Origin: an uncultured Draconibacterium sp.
GTDB lineage: Bacteria > Bacteroidota > Bacteroidia > Bacteroidales > Prolixibacteraceae
Assembly: GCF_963676735.1 (NCBI RefSeq)
Contig: NZ_OY781464.1
Location: forward strand, 2,885,001 to 2,949,000
Reading direction: 5' to 3'
DNA: 64,000 nucleotides
How positions within the stretch are numbered: position 1 is the first letter of the stretch; every line of letters starts with the position of its first letter. The translations under genes and the position numbers were made by a program. The notes below the pieces were generated by a model. The model worked only from the letters and a program-made list of their open reading frames with translations. It made no database searches and was not told the origin of the DNA. Of this stretch, positions 1 through 7,822 are shown piece after piece.

Positions 1-1
1 G

Positions 2-145
2 CCCAGCGAAACCGGAACCGATTTATTCCTGATTTACGAAGGACTGAAGCTGGAAGTAACTGACCAGCTGAATAGCTGGACGGAAATAAAATTGGCCGAT
101 GGGAACCAGGGCTGGCTTCCTGACTCTTGTATTGTACGGATTTAA
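2..145 (+). CDS. C-terminal end of a BatE-like SH3-domain protein (partial)
   Basis: An open frame enters from the left edge and stops at TAA 143-145, giving 47 residues. They read like a bacterial SH3 fold: a short strand with LIYEG, then KLEVTD, a W-x-x-I strand, LADGNQGW and a final IVRI strand. This pattern is the C-terminus of TPR/SH3 proteins such as BatE of the Bacteroidota aerotolerance operon, in which the SH3 domain follows TPR repeats and a membrane segment. The rest of the gene lies outside the window, so the BatE assignment rests only on this tail. Confidence 0.6.
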   Translation, partial: PSETGTDLFLIYEGLKLEVTDQLNSWTEIKLADGNQGWLPDSCIVRI

Positions 146-281
146 AACGCTCAAAACCTATTTTAAGTCCAAAAGACAGGATTTTTTTCTTTAACAAAAG
201 CGGTAAGCCTCTGTTTTACAGCAGCGAGACAGGCTCTGGTAAATCCGGTTTCATTTTTCAACTTTTCGGATTGGATAAATA

Positions 282-296
282 TTGTTATATTAACAA
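282..296. promoter_or_regulatory. Perfect 15-bp palindrome upstream of the carotenoid operon (candidate operator)
   Basis: TTGTTATATTAACAA is a perfect inverted repeat (6+3+6) ending 25 bases before the first codon of crtB. The interval 146-321 holds no convincing gene. A dyad this close to the start of a pigment operon is a plausible binding site for a dimeric regulator. Carotenoid operons in this phylum often have a MerR-type regulator, but none is visible in this window. Confidence 0.4.
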
Positions 297-321
297 CATT
301 AAACACTTAACCGTTTAATGT

Positions 322-1158
322 ATGAGGTTCTACAATAAATGTGCATTTAATATCTCAAAAGTTGTTACAACTTCCTACAGTACTTCTTTTTCATTCGCAA
401 CAAATCTGTTACAAAAAGAGCAGCGCGATGCCATATACAGCATTTATGGATTTGTGCGGTTTGCCGATGAAATAGTTGATACCTTTCACGAATACAACAA
501 GTCTTATCTCTTAGACCGATTTGAAGCAGATTTTAAAGAAGCCATTCAGCAGGGAATAAGTTTAAACCCCATTCTTCAATCATTTCAGTTAACAGTAAAA
601 AAATATCATATTCCGCAGGCATATATTGATGCTTTTATTACAAGTATGCGTTATGATCTGGAAAAAAAAGAATACAAAACAAAACTGGAGGCGGAACAAT
701 ATATTTATGGTTCGGCTGATGTTGTTGGACTGATGTGTTTAAAGGTATTTTGTAATGGCAACAACAATACATTCGATAAGCTTTTACAACCTGCCATGAA
801 ACTCGGCTCTGCTTTTCAGAAAGTAAATTTTTTAAGGGATTTGCGTGAGGATACCGAAAATTTAGGCAGAAGTTATTTTGCAGAACTAAACAATAAAGAT
901 TTTTGCGAAGAACAGAAGAACCGCATTGTTAAAGATATTGAAGCTGATTTTGAAACAGCCTACAAAGGTATAAAAGAATTGCCCGGGAAATCGAAACTGG
1001 CTGTTCTGTTAGCTTATTATTATTACCGTTTATTGCTCAATAAATTACGAAAAACGCCTGCCGCAACAATTATGCAAAGCAGGGTTCGAATTCCGAATTA
1101 TAAAAAACTTCTGATTATGCTAAAAGCAAAAACACTTTATAATCTTCGACTTGTATGA
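322..1158 (+). CDS. crtB: Phytoene synthase (squalene/phytoene synthase family)
   Basis: The protein condenses two geranylgeranyl diphosphates to phytoene, the first committed carotenoid step. The 278-residue sequence carries both Mg-diphosphate-binding aspartate motifs: D49-E-I-V-D53 and D173-L-R-E-D177 followed by TENLGR. The YSTSFSFA stretch near residue 20 is also typical of the family. It is first in a run of tightly packed genes on the same strand; its TGA overlaps the ATG of idi. No GGPP synthase is present in the window, so the substrate enzyme must be encoded elsewhere. Confidence 0.93.
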   Translation: MRFYNKCAFNISKVVTTSYSTSFSFATNLLQKEQRDAIYSIYGFVRFADEIVDTFHEYNKSYLLDRFEADFKEAIQQGISLNPILQSFQLTVKKYHIPQAYIDAFITSMRYDLEKKEYKTKLEAEQYIYGSADVVGLMCLKVFCNGNNNTFDKLLQPAMKLGSAFQKVNFLRDLREDTENLGRSYFAELNNKDFCEEQKNRIVKDIEADFETAYKGIKELPGKSKLAVLLAYYYYRLLLNKLRKTPAATIMQSRVRIPNYKKLLIMLKAKTLYNLRLV

Positions 1159-1685
1159 CGAATAAAAACAAAATGGAAAAGGTTATTCTGGTTGACAAAA
1201 ACGACCAGGTGCTTGGCGAGATGGGAAAATTAGAAGCACATGTAAAAGGAGAGCTTCACCGGGCTATCTCTGTTTTTATCGTTAACACAAAAGGCCAATG
1301 GCTTTTGCAACAACGTGCCTTCAATAAATACCACTCAAGCGGACTTTGGAGCAACACTTGTTGCAGTCACCCTTTTCCTTCGGAAGATTCGATAGAGGCA
1401 GCCAACCGCCGCCTGAGGGAAGAAATGGGAATGGCAACCGGCTTAAAGAAGATATTTGACTTTACCTATAAGGAAGCACTGGAGGATGAACTAACGGAAC
1501 ACGAATTGGATCATGTATTTATTGGGCAAAGCGATGAAACTCCAACACCTGATGCCGACGAGGTTTTTGCGTGGAAATACATTGATTTCGATCAACTGGA
1601 TAAGGAAATAATTCAAAATCCGGATAATTACACCGTGTGGTTCAGAAAAATATATAAACGTGTAAATGAATATTTAAATCAGTAG
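1155..1685 (+). CDS. idi: Isopentenyl-diphosphate delta-isomerase, type I (Nudix fold)
   Basis: The enzyme interconverts isopentenyl and dimethylallyl diphosphate, feeding the carotenoid pathway. The 176-residue protein has the type I landmarks: HRAISVFI, the active-site cysteine in SNTCCSHP, the Nudix-like RRLREEMG helix, and the catalytic glutamate region TEHELDHVF. The start ATG overlaps the crtB stop (ATGA), which indicates translational coupling. An internal ATG at 1173 begins at MEKVILVD and could be the true start. Confidence 0.95.
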   Translation: MTNKNKMEKVILVDKNDQVLGEMGKLEAHVKGELHRAISVFIVNTKGQWLLQQRAFNKYHSSGLWSNTCCSHPFPSEDSIEAANRRLREEMGMATGLKKIFDFTYKEALEDELTEHELDHVFIGQSDETPTPDADEVFAWKYIDFDQLDKEIIQNPDNYTVWFRKIYKRVNEYLNQ

Positions 1686-1687
1686 CA

Positions 1688-2161
1688 GTGAATATCGTAA
1701 TTGCCATTATTGCTTTTTGTTTTATGGAATTTGTGGCCTGGTCGAACCATAAATATGTTATGCATGGTTTTTTATGGAAATGGCACCGCGATCACCATAT
1801 AAACGATCATAAAAAAAATGCATCGCAAACCGAACTTTATAAACCGGGGTTCGAGAAAAACGACTACTTCTTCCTGGTTTATGCGCTTCCTGCAATTATT
1901 GTTTTGCTTATCGGCTTTGTATTTAACCTGCAGGCCTTAATTGCTTTGGGAATTGGGATTAGCGCCTATGGCCTCACCTACTTTCTGTTGCACGATGTAA
2001 TGATACATCAACGGCTGCATATTCCGTTTCTTATTCACACCACAAACCGCTATTTAAAAGCAGTCCAAAAGGCACACCTTGCTCACCACAGGGGAAAAAA
2101 CATACATGATTTTGATAATTATGGATTATTGCTCTTTCAATTCCGATTCTTAAAAAAATAA
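1688..2161 (+). CDS. crtZ: Beta-carotene hydroxylase (fatty-acid-hydroxylase family)
   Basis: This is a 157-residue membrane di-iron hydroxylase that adds 3-hydroxyl groups to beta-ionone rings. All histidine clusters of the CrtZ family are present: HKYVMH, WHRDHH, HDVMIHQRLH and HLAHHRG. Hydrophobic segments lie at residues 1-20 and about 60-105. The start codon is GTG, two bases after the idi stop. The gene ends directly against the next start (TAA then ATG), as expected inside an operon. Confidence 0.93.
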   Translation: MNIVIAIIAFCFMEFVAWSNHKYVMHGFLWKWHRDHHINDHKKNASQTELYKPGFEKNDYFFLVYALPAIIVLLIGFVFNLQALIALGIGISAYGLTYFLLHDVMIHQRLHIPFLIHTTNRYLKAVQKAHLAHHRGKNIHDFDNYGLLLFQFRFLKK

Positions 2162-2854
2162 ATGTCACTATATTTTATACTACTTACAGCTACAGGTATT
2201 ATTCCAATTGCACTGAGTTTTGATAAACGACTTCAGTTTTACAAACGTTGGAACAAGGTTTTGCCGGCAATTCTGCTTGTGGCTGCGTTGTATATTGCTT
2301 TTGATATACGTTTAACCAAACAACAAGTCTGGGGCTTCAATCCAAGGTATTTATCCGGCTCAAATTTATTCTCGTTGCCACTTGAAGAGATTTTGTTTTT
2401 TATTGTAGTTCCATACGCAAGCCTATTTTTGCACGAATCAATTCTCGAATACTTTCCAAAACTCAGGTTAAATGCGTATTCAACTAAAACCCTGATGGTG
2501 GCCTTGCTTCTTTTTTGCCTTGTAATTGCCATTATTAATACCGATAAAACCTATACCTTTTATATTGCTTTAAAACTGGCCGTTGTGCTCATATTGGCGC
2601 TAATAAGTATGAGCGAAATACCCCGTTCATTTTTTATTACATTTCTCGTAATCCTGTTGCCATTTCTGCTGGTGAATGGAATTCTAACAGGTTCTTTTAT
2701 TGCTGAAGAAGTGGTTTGGTATAATGACAATGAAAATATGGGATGGCGCTTTTTTACCATTCCAATTGAAGATTTTGCCTATGCTTTTAGCATGATTTTC
2801 TACAACTTGCTACTAATTGAACAGTTTTCTAAAATAGAAAAGCGAAATGATTAA
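2162..2854 (+). CDS. crtYcd: Lycopene cyclase, fused CrtYc-CrtYd type
   Basis: The 230-residue polytopic membrane protein contains two copies of the lycopene cyclase domain in one chain. The first has FNPRYLSG and PLEEILFF; the second has NMGWRFF and PIEDFAYAF. In actinobacteria these halves are separate subunits (CrtYc, CrtYd), and in archaea and many Bacteroidota they are fused. The enzyme forms beta-ionone rings on lycopene. The start abuts the crtZ stop and the end overlaps cruF by 8 bases. One-end versus two-end cyclisation cannot be read from the sequence. Confidence 0.9.
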   Translation: MSLYFILLTATGIIPIALSFDKRLQFYKRWNKVLPAILLVAALYIAFDIRLTKQQVWGFNPRYLSGSNLFSLPLEEILFFIVVPYASLFLHESILEYFPKLRLNAYSTKTLMVALLLFCLVIAIINTDKTYTFYIALKLAVVLILALISMSEIPRSFFITFLVILLPFLLVNGILTGSFIAEEVVWYNDNENMGWRFFTIPIEDFAYAFSMIFYNLLLIEQFSKIEKRND

Positions 2855-3509
2855 CCTCAAACAGATAGCAGCAACAATCCAATCACATTTTATCTATGTG
2901 GTATTCTTTTTAGTTGTATTTTATACCGTTGGAGTGCTTGGTTTAACCCTTTCTGCTAGCCAGCCCTTTTTTATTCGTTTAACCCCGTTCGCCTTGTTAT
3001 TAAGCAGTTTTTTTGTAGCGTTTTTTCATGCTACTTTTTCAAAAACAACGGTATTAATTTTCCTTCTCATTTATGTACTCAGTTTTTTTATTGAATTAAT
3101 AGGTGTACAAACCGGAATCATCTTTGGAGAATACAATTACGGACACGGCCTTGGAATAAAGGTAGCCAATACCCCGCTAATTATTGGATTAAACTGGTTG
3201 TTGCTGGTTTATACATCAAACGCAATTATGCAACAAATCAATTGCCATCCGCTAATAAAAGTTACAGGGGCGGCATCTCTTCTGTTACTTTACGACATCT
3301 TATTAGAACAGGTAGCGCCCAAAATAGCAATGTGGAGTTTTTCAACAGCAAATATTCCACTACAGAATTACCTCGTATGGTTCGTATTAGGACTTTTTTT
3401 TTCCGCTCTTTTACACCTGTTCAGAATAAATACAAAAAATAAAATAGCACCATATGTATTTGTAATTCAGGCGGTATTTTTTTTACTGCTACTACTAACT
3501 TTAAATTAA
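2847..3509 (+). CDS. cruF: CruF-like carotenoid 1,2-hydratase (DUF422 family)
   Basis: The 220-residue integral membrane protein has about seven hydrophobic segments and the family signature IFGEYNYG near residues 93-100, followed by GIKVANTPLIIGLNW. CruF/bisanhydrobacterioruberin hydratase proteins add water across the 1,2 double bond of an acyclic carotenoid end, giving the hydroxyl that is later glycosylated. Together with the cyclase and CrtZ this suggests a monocyclic product with one ring and one hydroxylated linear end. The gene overlaps crtYcd by 8 bases. Confidence 0.85.
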   Translation: MINLKQIAATIQSHFIYVVFFLVVFYTVGVLGLTLSASQPFFIRLTPFALLLSSFFVAFFHATFSKTTVLIFLLIYVLSFFIELIGVQTGIIFGEYNYGHGLGIKVANTPLIIGLNWLLLVYTSNAIMQQINCHPLIKVTGAASLLLLYDILLEQVAPKIAMWSFSTANIPLQNYLVWFVLGLFFSALLHLFRINTKNKIAPYVFVIQAVFFLLLLLTLN

Positions 3510-3513
3510 AATT

Positions 3514-4134
3514 TTGATTATCAAGGCAAAACATCATTTTTTCCTCGATCCGTTTTTCAGGTATTATGTACTTTGGAAAATGAAACGAAGTTTTCAGTCC
3601 TTTTCTGTCGTTGGAAAGGTGCACGACAACGGGCTGCCTGTTCTGCTAATTTGCAACCATATTAGCTGGTGGGATGGCATATGGACCTTATACACCAATC
3701 AACAATTATTTAAAAGAAAATACCATTTTATGATGCTGGAAGAAGAGCTTCGAAAAAACTGGTTTTTTCAGTATACCGGTGGTTTTTCGGTAAAAAAGCA
3801 ATCGAGGACAATTATTGAAACACTTGATTACACGGCCGAATTATTGGGCAACACAAACAACCTGGTACTTATGTTTCCACAAGGGAAAATAAACAGCATG
3901 CACAAAAACAACTTTGTTTTCGAAAAAGGTATTCAAAAAATACTGGAACGAACAAAAAATGAAATTCAGATAATATTTCAGGCCAACTTTGTCGATTATT
4001 TATCTACTGCCAGGCCTCAGGCTTATTTTTATGTCGGCACTTATTTGGGCACGAAAAAGGTAGAATTAATCGAAAAATCCTACAATCAGTTTTATCAACA
4101 ATGCCTGAATACGCAGGTGCAAAAATCCGAATAG
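3514..4134 (+). CDS. PlsC-type acyltransferase of the carotenoid cluster (CruD-like role inferred)
   Basis: The 206-residue acyltransferase has the HX4D catalytic box as N48-H-I-S-W-W-D54 and a later FPQGKINS block matching the glycerolphosphate acyltransferase family. The start is TTG at 3514, four bases after cruF; an ATG at 3580 would remove the N-terminal FFLDPFFRYY segment normal for the family. Placed between a carotenoid hydratase and a glycosyltransferase, it likely acylates a carotenoid glycoside, as CruD does in green sulfur bacteria. That role is inference from context. Confidence 0.8.
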   Translation: MIIKAKHHFFLDPFFRYYVLWKMKRSFQSFSVVGKVHDNGLPVLLICNHISWWDGIWTLYTNQQLFKRKYHFMMLEEELRKNWFFQYTGGFSVKKQSRTIIETLDYTAELLGNTNNLVLMFPQGKINSMHKNNFVFEKGIQKILERTKNEIQIIFQANFVDYLSTARPQAYFYVGTYLGTKKVELIEKSYNQFYQQCLNTQVQKSE

Positions 4135-4138
4135 CTAA

Positions 4139-5230
4139 ATGATTATAGCAGCCTGGATCATATTAATTTTTACGGCATTACAACTATGCGTTGTACTGAC
4201 AAATGCAATTTTCAGTCAACCCTTAAACGTTAAATCCGGGAGATTTCAGCCCTTGGTTTCTATTTTAATTCCGGCGCGCAACGAAGAAAAAAACATTGGA
4301 CTTTTACTACGTGACATCCAACAACAGGATTATCAAAATTATGAGGTGTTGGTTTTTAACGACCAGTCGGAGGACAATACCGCCGAGCTTGTTAAAAAAC
4401 TGGCCCATGCTGATACCCGAATAAAGCTCATCGATTCAACAGGCTTACCAGATGGATGGCTCGGTAAAAATTATGGATGCTACCGTCTGGCACAAAAAGC
4501 AAAAGGAGACTATCTGCTTTTTCTTGATGCCGATGTGCGCATAGCTGGCAATATTTTTACTTCAACACTACAAAAAATGCAGAGTTACAAATTAGGGCTC
4601 CTATCAATTTTCCCAAAACAAAAAATGGGCACCTGGGGCGAATACGTAACCGTTCCCAATATGACCTTTATTCTGCTTTCTCTTTTGCCCCTTATTTTTG
4701 TTCGGGTGCTTCCTTTTGTTTCAATGGCAGCGGCAAATGGCCAGTTTATGCTTTTTAACGCCCAAACCTATCGAAAGTACCAACCGCATGCTACTTTTTG
4801 TAATAACAAGGTTGAAGATATTGCCATTGCTCAGTATTTAAAACAGAATAAAATTAAAATTGCCTGTTTACAGGGAAACAACAACATTGCTTGCCACATG
4901 TACAGTTCTTTTTCTGAGGCGGTGAACGGGTTCTCAAAAAATGTTATCATGTTTTTTGGCAACTCAGCAGTTCTCGCCGTTTTATTCTGGCTTATTACCA
5001 CCTTCGGATTTATTCCGGTAGTGTTTGCCATGCCCAAATCTTTGATGCTTACCTATTTTATTATTTTTCTATCCATTCGTATTTTGGTAAGTTTAACGAG
5101 CCGACAAAATGCAGCAAAGAACGTACTGCTAATAATTCCGCAACAAATAAGCCTGGGTATTTTTATTGTAGCTGCATTTCGAAATAAAACAAAAAATACG
5201 TTTACATGGAAAGGTCGAAACATTTCATAG
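4139..5230 (+). CDS. Membrane glycosyltransferase family 2 of the carotenoid cluster (CruC/CrtQ-like)
   Basis: The 363-residue protein begins with a membrane segment, then a GT2 domain with SILIPARNEE, a VFNDQSEDNT nucleotide-binding stretch and the LDADVR metal motif. Three or more C-terminal membrane segments follow. GT2 enzymes of this architecture glycosylate hydroxylated carotenoid ends. The start is four bases after the acyltransferase stop. The pair suggests a glycosylated and acylated carotenoid end product. A role in another glycolipid cannot be excluded. Confidence 0.83.
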   Translation: MIIAAWIILIFTALQLCVVLTNAIFSQPLNVKSGRFQPLVSILIPARNEEKNIGLLLRDIQQQDYQNYEVLVFNDQSEDNTAELVKKLAHADTRIKLIDSTGLPDGWLGKNYGCYRLAQKAKGDYLLFLDADVRIAGNIFTSTLQKMQSYKLGLLSIFPKQKMGTWGEYVTVPNMTFILLSLLPLIFVRVLPFVSMAAANGQFMLFNAQTYRKYQPHATFCNNKVEDIAIAQYLKQNKIKIACLQGNNNIACHMYSSFSEAVNGFSKNVIMFFGNSAVLAVLFWLITTFGFIPVVFAMPKSLMLTYFIIFLSIRILVSLTSRQNAAKNVLLIIPQQISLGIFIVAAFRNKTKNTFTWKGRNIS

Positions 5231-5949
5231 TACTTCTGCTCTTTATTGTTGCAGTGTCTGGTATTTCGAGGGCAACCAATAAAGATAAAATATATCGGGC
5301 CTACATTAGCAACCGTATGGATACCTGGAAAACCGTGATTGACAGAATGGAATTAAATAAAACCAGGGATACAGTCTTCATTGCCGAACTGGTAAACTAC
5401 CAATATGGTTACATTGGCTATTGCCTTGGTATGCGAAACAAACAAGCTGCCAAATTGTACCTGGATTTGGCTCAAAACAACCTCGATATTCTGGAAGAAA
5501 AGAGTAATAATGCTCCGCTTATACATGCCTACAAAGCTGCTTTTTATGGATTCAAAATTGGTATCAATCCAATAAAGGCACCGGTATTGGGCCGGCAATG
5601 TGTAAAACACGTAAATCGCGCATTAGAATTAAATCCCAAGCTGCCTTTTGCACACATACAATACGGAAATACCTATTTTTATATGCCGGCAGTATTTGGC
5701 GGGTCGAAAAAAGTAGCCATCGAGCATTTTTTAATGGCTATAAAACTGATGGAAAAAGAACCTGATTCACTAAAAAACGATTGGAACTACTTGAGTATAC
5801 TTAGTGCTACAGGGCAATCGTATGAAGAGATAGAAGAATACGAAAAAGCAAAAGCTATTTATGAAAAGGTATTAAAAATTGCCCCGGATTTTCAATGGGT
5901 GAAAGACGACCTATATCCGAATATAAAAACAAAACTGGCAGAAAAATAA
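5206..5949 (+). CDS. Exported TPR protein at the end of the carotenoid operon
   Basis: The 247-residue protein starts with a signal peptide (hydrophobic LLLFIVAVSG core) and is otherwise helical. TPR-like repeats are recognisable around residues 130-165 and 205-240 (EEIEEYEKAKAIYEKVLKIAPDF). The gene overlaps the glycosyltransferase by 25 bases, so it is translationally linked to the carotenoid genes. No enzymatic motif is visible. It may scaffold pigment enzymes at the membrane, which is inference only. Confidence 0.75.
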   Translation: MERSKHFIVLLLFIVAVSGISRATNKDKIYRAYISNRMDTWKTVIDRMELNKTRDTVFIAELVNYQYGYIGYCLGMRNKQAAKLYLDLAQNNLDILEEKSNNAPLIHAYKAAFYGFKIGINPIKAPVLGRQCVKHVNRALELNPKLPFAHIQYGNTYFYMPAVFGGSKKVAIEHFLMAIKLMEKEPDSLKNDWNYLSILSATGQSYEEIEEYEKAKAIYEKVLKIAPDFQWVKDDLYPNIKTKLAEK

Positions 5950-6047
5950 AAGGAGCATGAATTTTAATATACTAAAGTGCATAAAAGGTATATTATAATC
6001 CATCGCGAGATACAACGAATGCAAACAAAGAAAACAATTTTAACGAG

Positions 6048-7523
6048 ATGAAAAAAAGTGTTTTGGTAGTTGGTGCAGGCATCGGAGGGCTGGCCACAGC
6101 AATCAGGTTGGTAAAAGCAGGTTATCAGGTTGAGATCCTGGAAAAAAACAATCAGCCAGGCGGAAGGCTCAACCAAATTAAAAAAGACGGGTTTACTTTT
6201 GATACCGGCCCCAGTTTTTTTAGCATGTCGTACGAGTTTAAAGAATTTGCACGCGAATGTGGCATTGAATTACCGTTTGAATATGTAGAACTAGACCCCC
6301 TTTACACGGTAAATTTCAGAGGCGACGATAAAACCTATTTTTTGTATAAAGATATTGACAAACTGGCTGAACAATTTGCAGACATTGAACCCGATTTTAA
6401 GGAAAAATTTGAACGCTACATAAAAAAAGCCGGTGCGCTTTTTCACGATACCGTTGACATCGTTATCAAACAAAATTTCGATTCGCTGGCCGGATATGTA
6501 TGGGCTTTAATGCGCGTAAACCCGGTGCATATCCCAGTGTTGTTCAAAAGTTTCTGGAAGCACGTAACCAACTACTTCTCCTCTGCACAAGCCCAACAAA
6601 TCATATCTCTTGTTGCATTTTTCCTTGGGCGCACCCCCTTTGATACCATGGGAATTTATAGCTTGCTATCATACACCGAATTTCAACACGATGGATATTT
6701 CAACGTAAAGGGGGGAATGTATAAAATTATTGAAGGTTTTGTTGAAGTACTTAAAAACGATAATGTACACATCCATTTTAATACTGAAATTAAAGACTTT
6801 AAAAAGTCAAACGACACTTTGAAAGCATTAACCGACCAAAATGGCAAATCGTGGACAGCCGATTATTATGTTATTAACTCGGATGCTGCCTGGTTTAGAG
6901 GAAATATTTTTAAACGCAGAAAATATGCACCCGAAAAGCTCGATAAAATGAGCTGGACAATGGGTTACCTTACCTTTTACATCGGGTTAAATTGCAAGCT
7001 CCCACAAGTTAATCACCATAACTATTACCTCGGCACCAATTATAAAGATTACGCTGAAAATGTGATGAAAAATCCGGGTACACTGCAAAAACCTTACTAT
7101 TATGTAAACGTTTTATCAAAACACAACGAGGAGTGCGCTCCCCAGGGTTGCGAGAGCCTGTTTTTTGTTTGCCCCGTACCCAACTTATATTTTAAACAAA
7201 ACTGGTCTGATAAAGATGAAATTGTAGACAGTATACTACAGGATTTTTCTAAACGAATTGACAAAAACATTGAGAAACATGTTATTTCCAGAACCATTTA
7301 TACACCATATGAATGGCAACAACAATTTAACTTACATCGGGGAAGCGGATTGGGCCTGTCGCACAGCATGAACCAAATTGGCATTATGCGTCCCCGTAAT
7401 ATCGATGAAAAATTTAAAAATGTTTTTTATGTGGGCGCCTCTACTGTTCCCGGAGCAGGTATTCCAATGGCCATTATCAGTTCTAAATTAGCCTATCAAC
7501 GAATTGTAACCAACAACAAATAA
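6048..7523 (+). CDS. crtI: Phytoene desaturase/carotenoid desaturase
   Basis: This is a 491-residue FAD-dependent desaturase. The N-terminal dinucleotide fold reads VVGAGIGGLATAIRL, followed by PGGRLNQ and FDTGPSF, all hallmarks of CrtI/CrtD enzymes. The C-terminus carries the FAD-binding VGASTVPGAGIPMAI stretch. It lies 98 bases after the TPR gene. Only one desaturase is present, so it either performs all lycopene-forming steps or a CrtD partner is encoded elsewhere. Confidence 0.93.
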   Translation: MKKSVLVVGAGIGGLATAIRLVKAGYQVEILEKNNQPGGRLNQIKKDGFTFDTGPSFFSMSYEFKEFARECGIELPFEYVELDPLYTVNFRGDDKTYFLYKDIDKLAEQFADIEPDFKEKFERYIKKAGALFHDTVDIVIKQNFDSLAGYVWALMRVNPVHIPVLFKSFWKHVTNYFSSAQAQQIISLVAFFLGRTPFDTMGIYSLLSYTEFQHDGYFNVKGGMYKIIEGFVEVLKNDNVHIHFNTEIKDFKKSNDTLKALTDQNGKSWTADYYVINSDAAWFRGNIFKRRKYAPEKLDKMSWTMGYLTFYIGLNCKLPQVNHHNYYLGTNYKDYAENVMKNPGTLQKPYYYVNVLSKHNEECAPQGCESLFFVCPVPNLYFKQNWSDKDEIVDSILQDFSKRIDKNIEKHVISRTIYTPYEWQQQFNLHRGSGLGLSHSMNQIGIMRPRNIDEKFKNVFYVGASTVPGAGIPMAIISSKLAYQRIVTNNK

Positions 7524-7822
7524 AACACCATCAACACACTGGCTAACTGAAATATACAAGTTTTGCACAATTTTAAAATGCAGTTTCTGGGTTTAACCTT
7601 TTCAAAAAGCATTCTATTAAACAGTAAAAAATGGCTTGCCAATGTGATATTTATTACCAACTCACAGGAGATAAAATCTTTTATTTAATGCAACAGAATA
7701 TCGATTTCAGTGAAACACTATAGTAATTTTCTATAGGAATTCATGCAACTTTTCACGATATTTATTGTTAGTAAAAGCGACATAATAATACGCCGACAAT
7801 TTTCAAAAAAACTAAATTTCTT
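7524..7822. other. Intergenic region before acnA, no feature recognised
   Basis: This 299-base AT-rich interval holds no open frame of note, no RNA gene and no clear hairpin terminator. The acnA promoter is presumably here, but no good TAnnTTTG word at a sensible spacing was found. Confidence 0.5.

Noticed and set aside
127..318. 63-aa plus-strand frame before crtB
   Set aside because: Low-complexity content without a domain; it overlaps the end of the BatE-like frame and the candidate operator.
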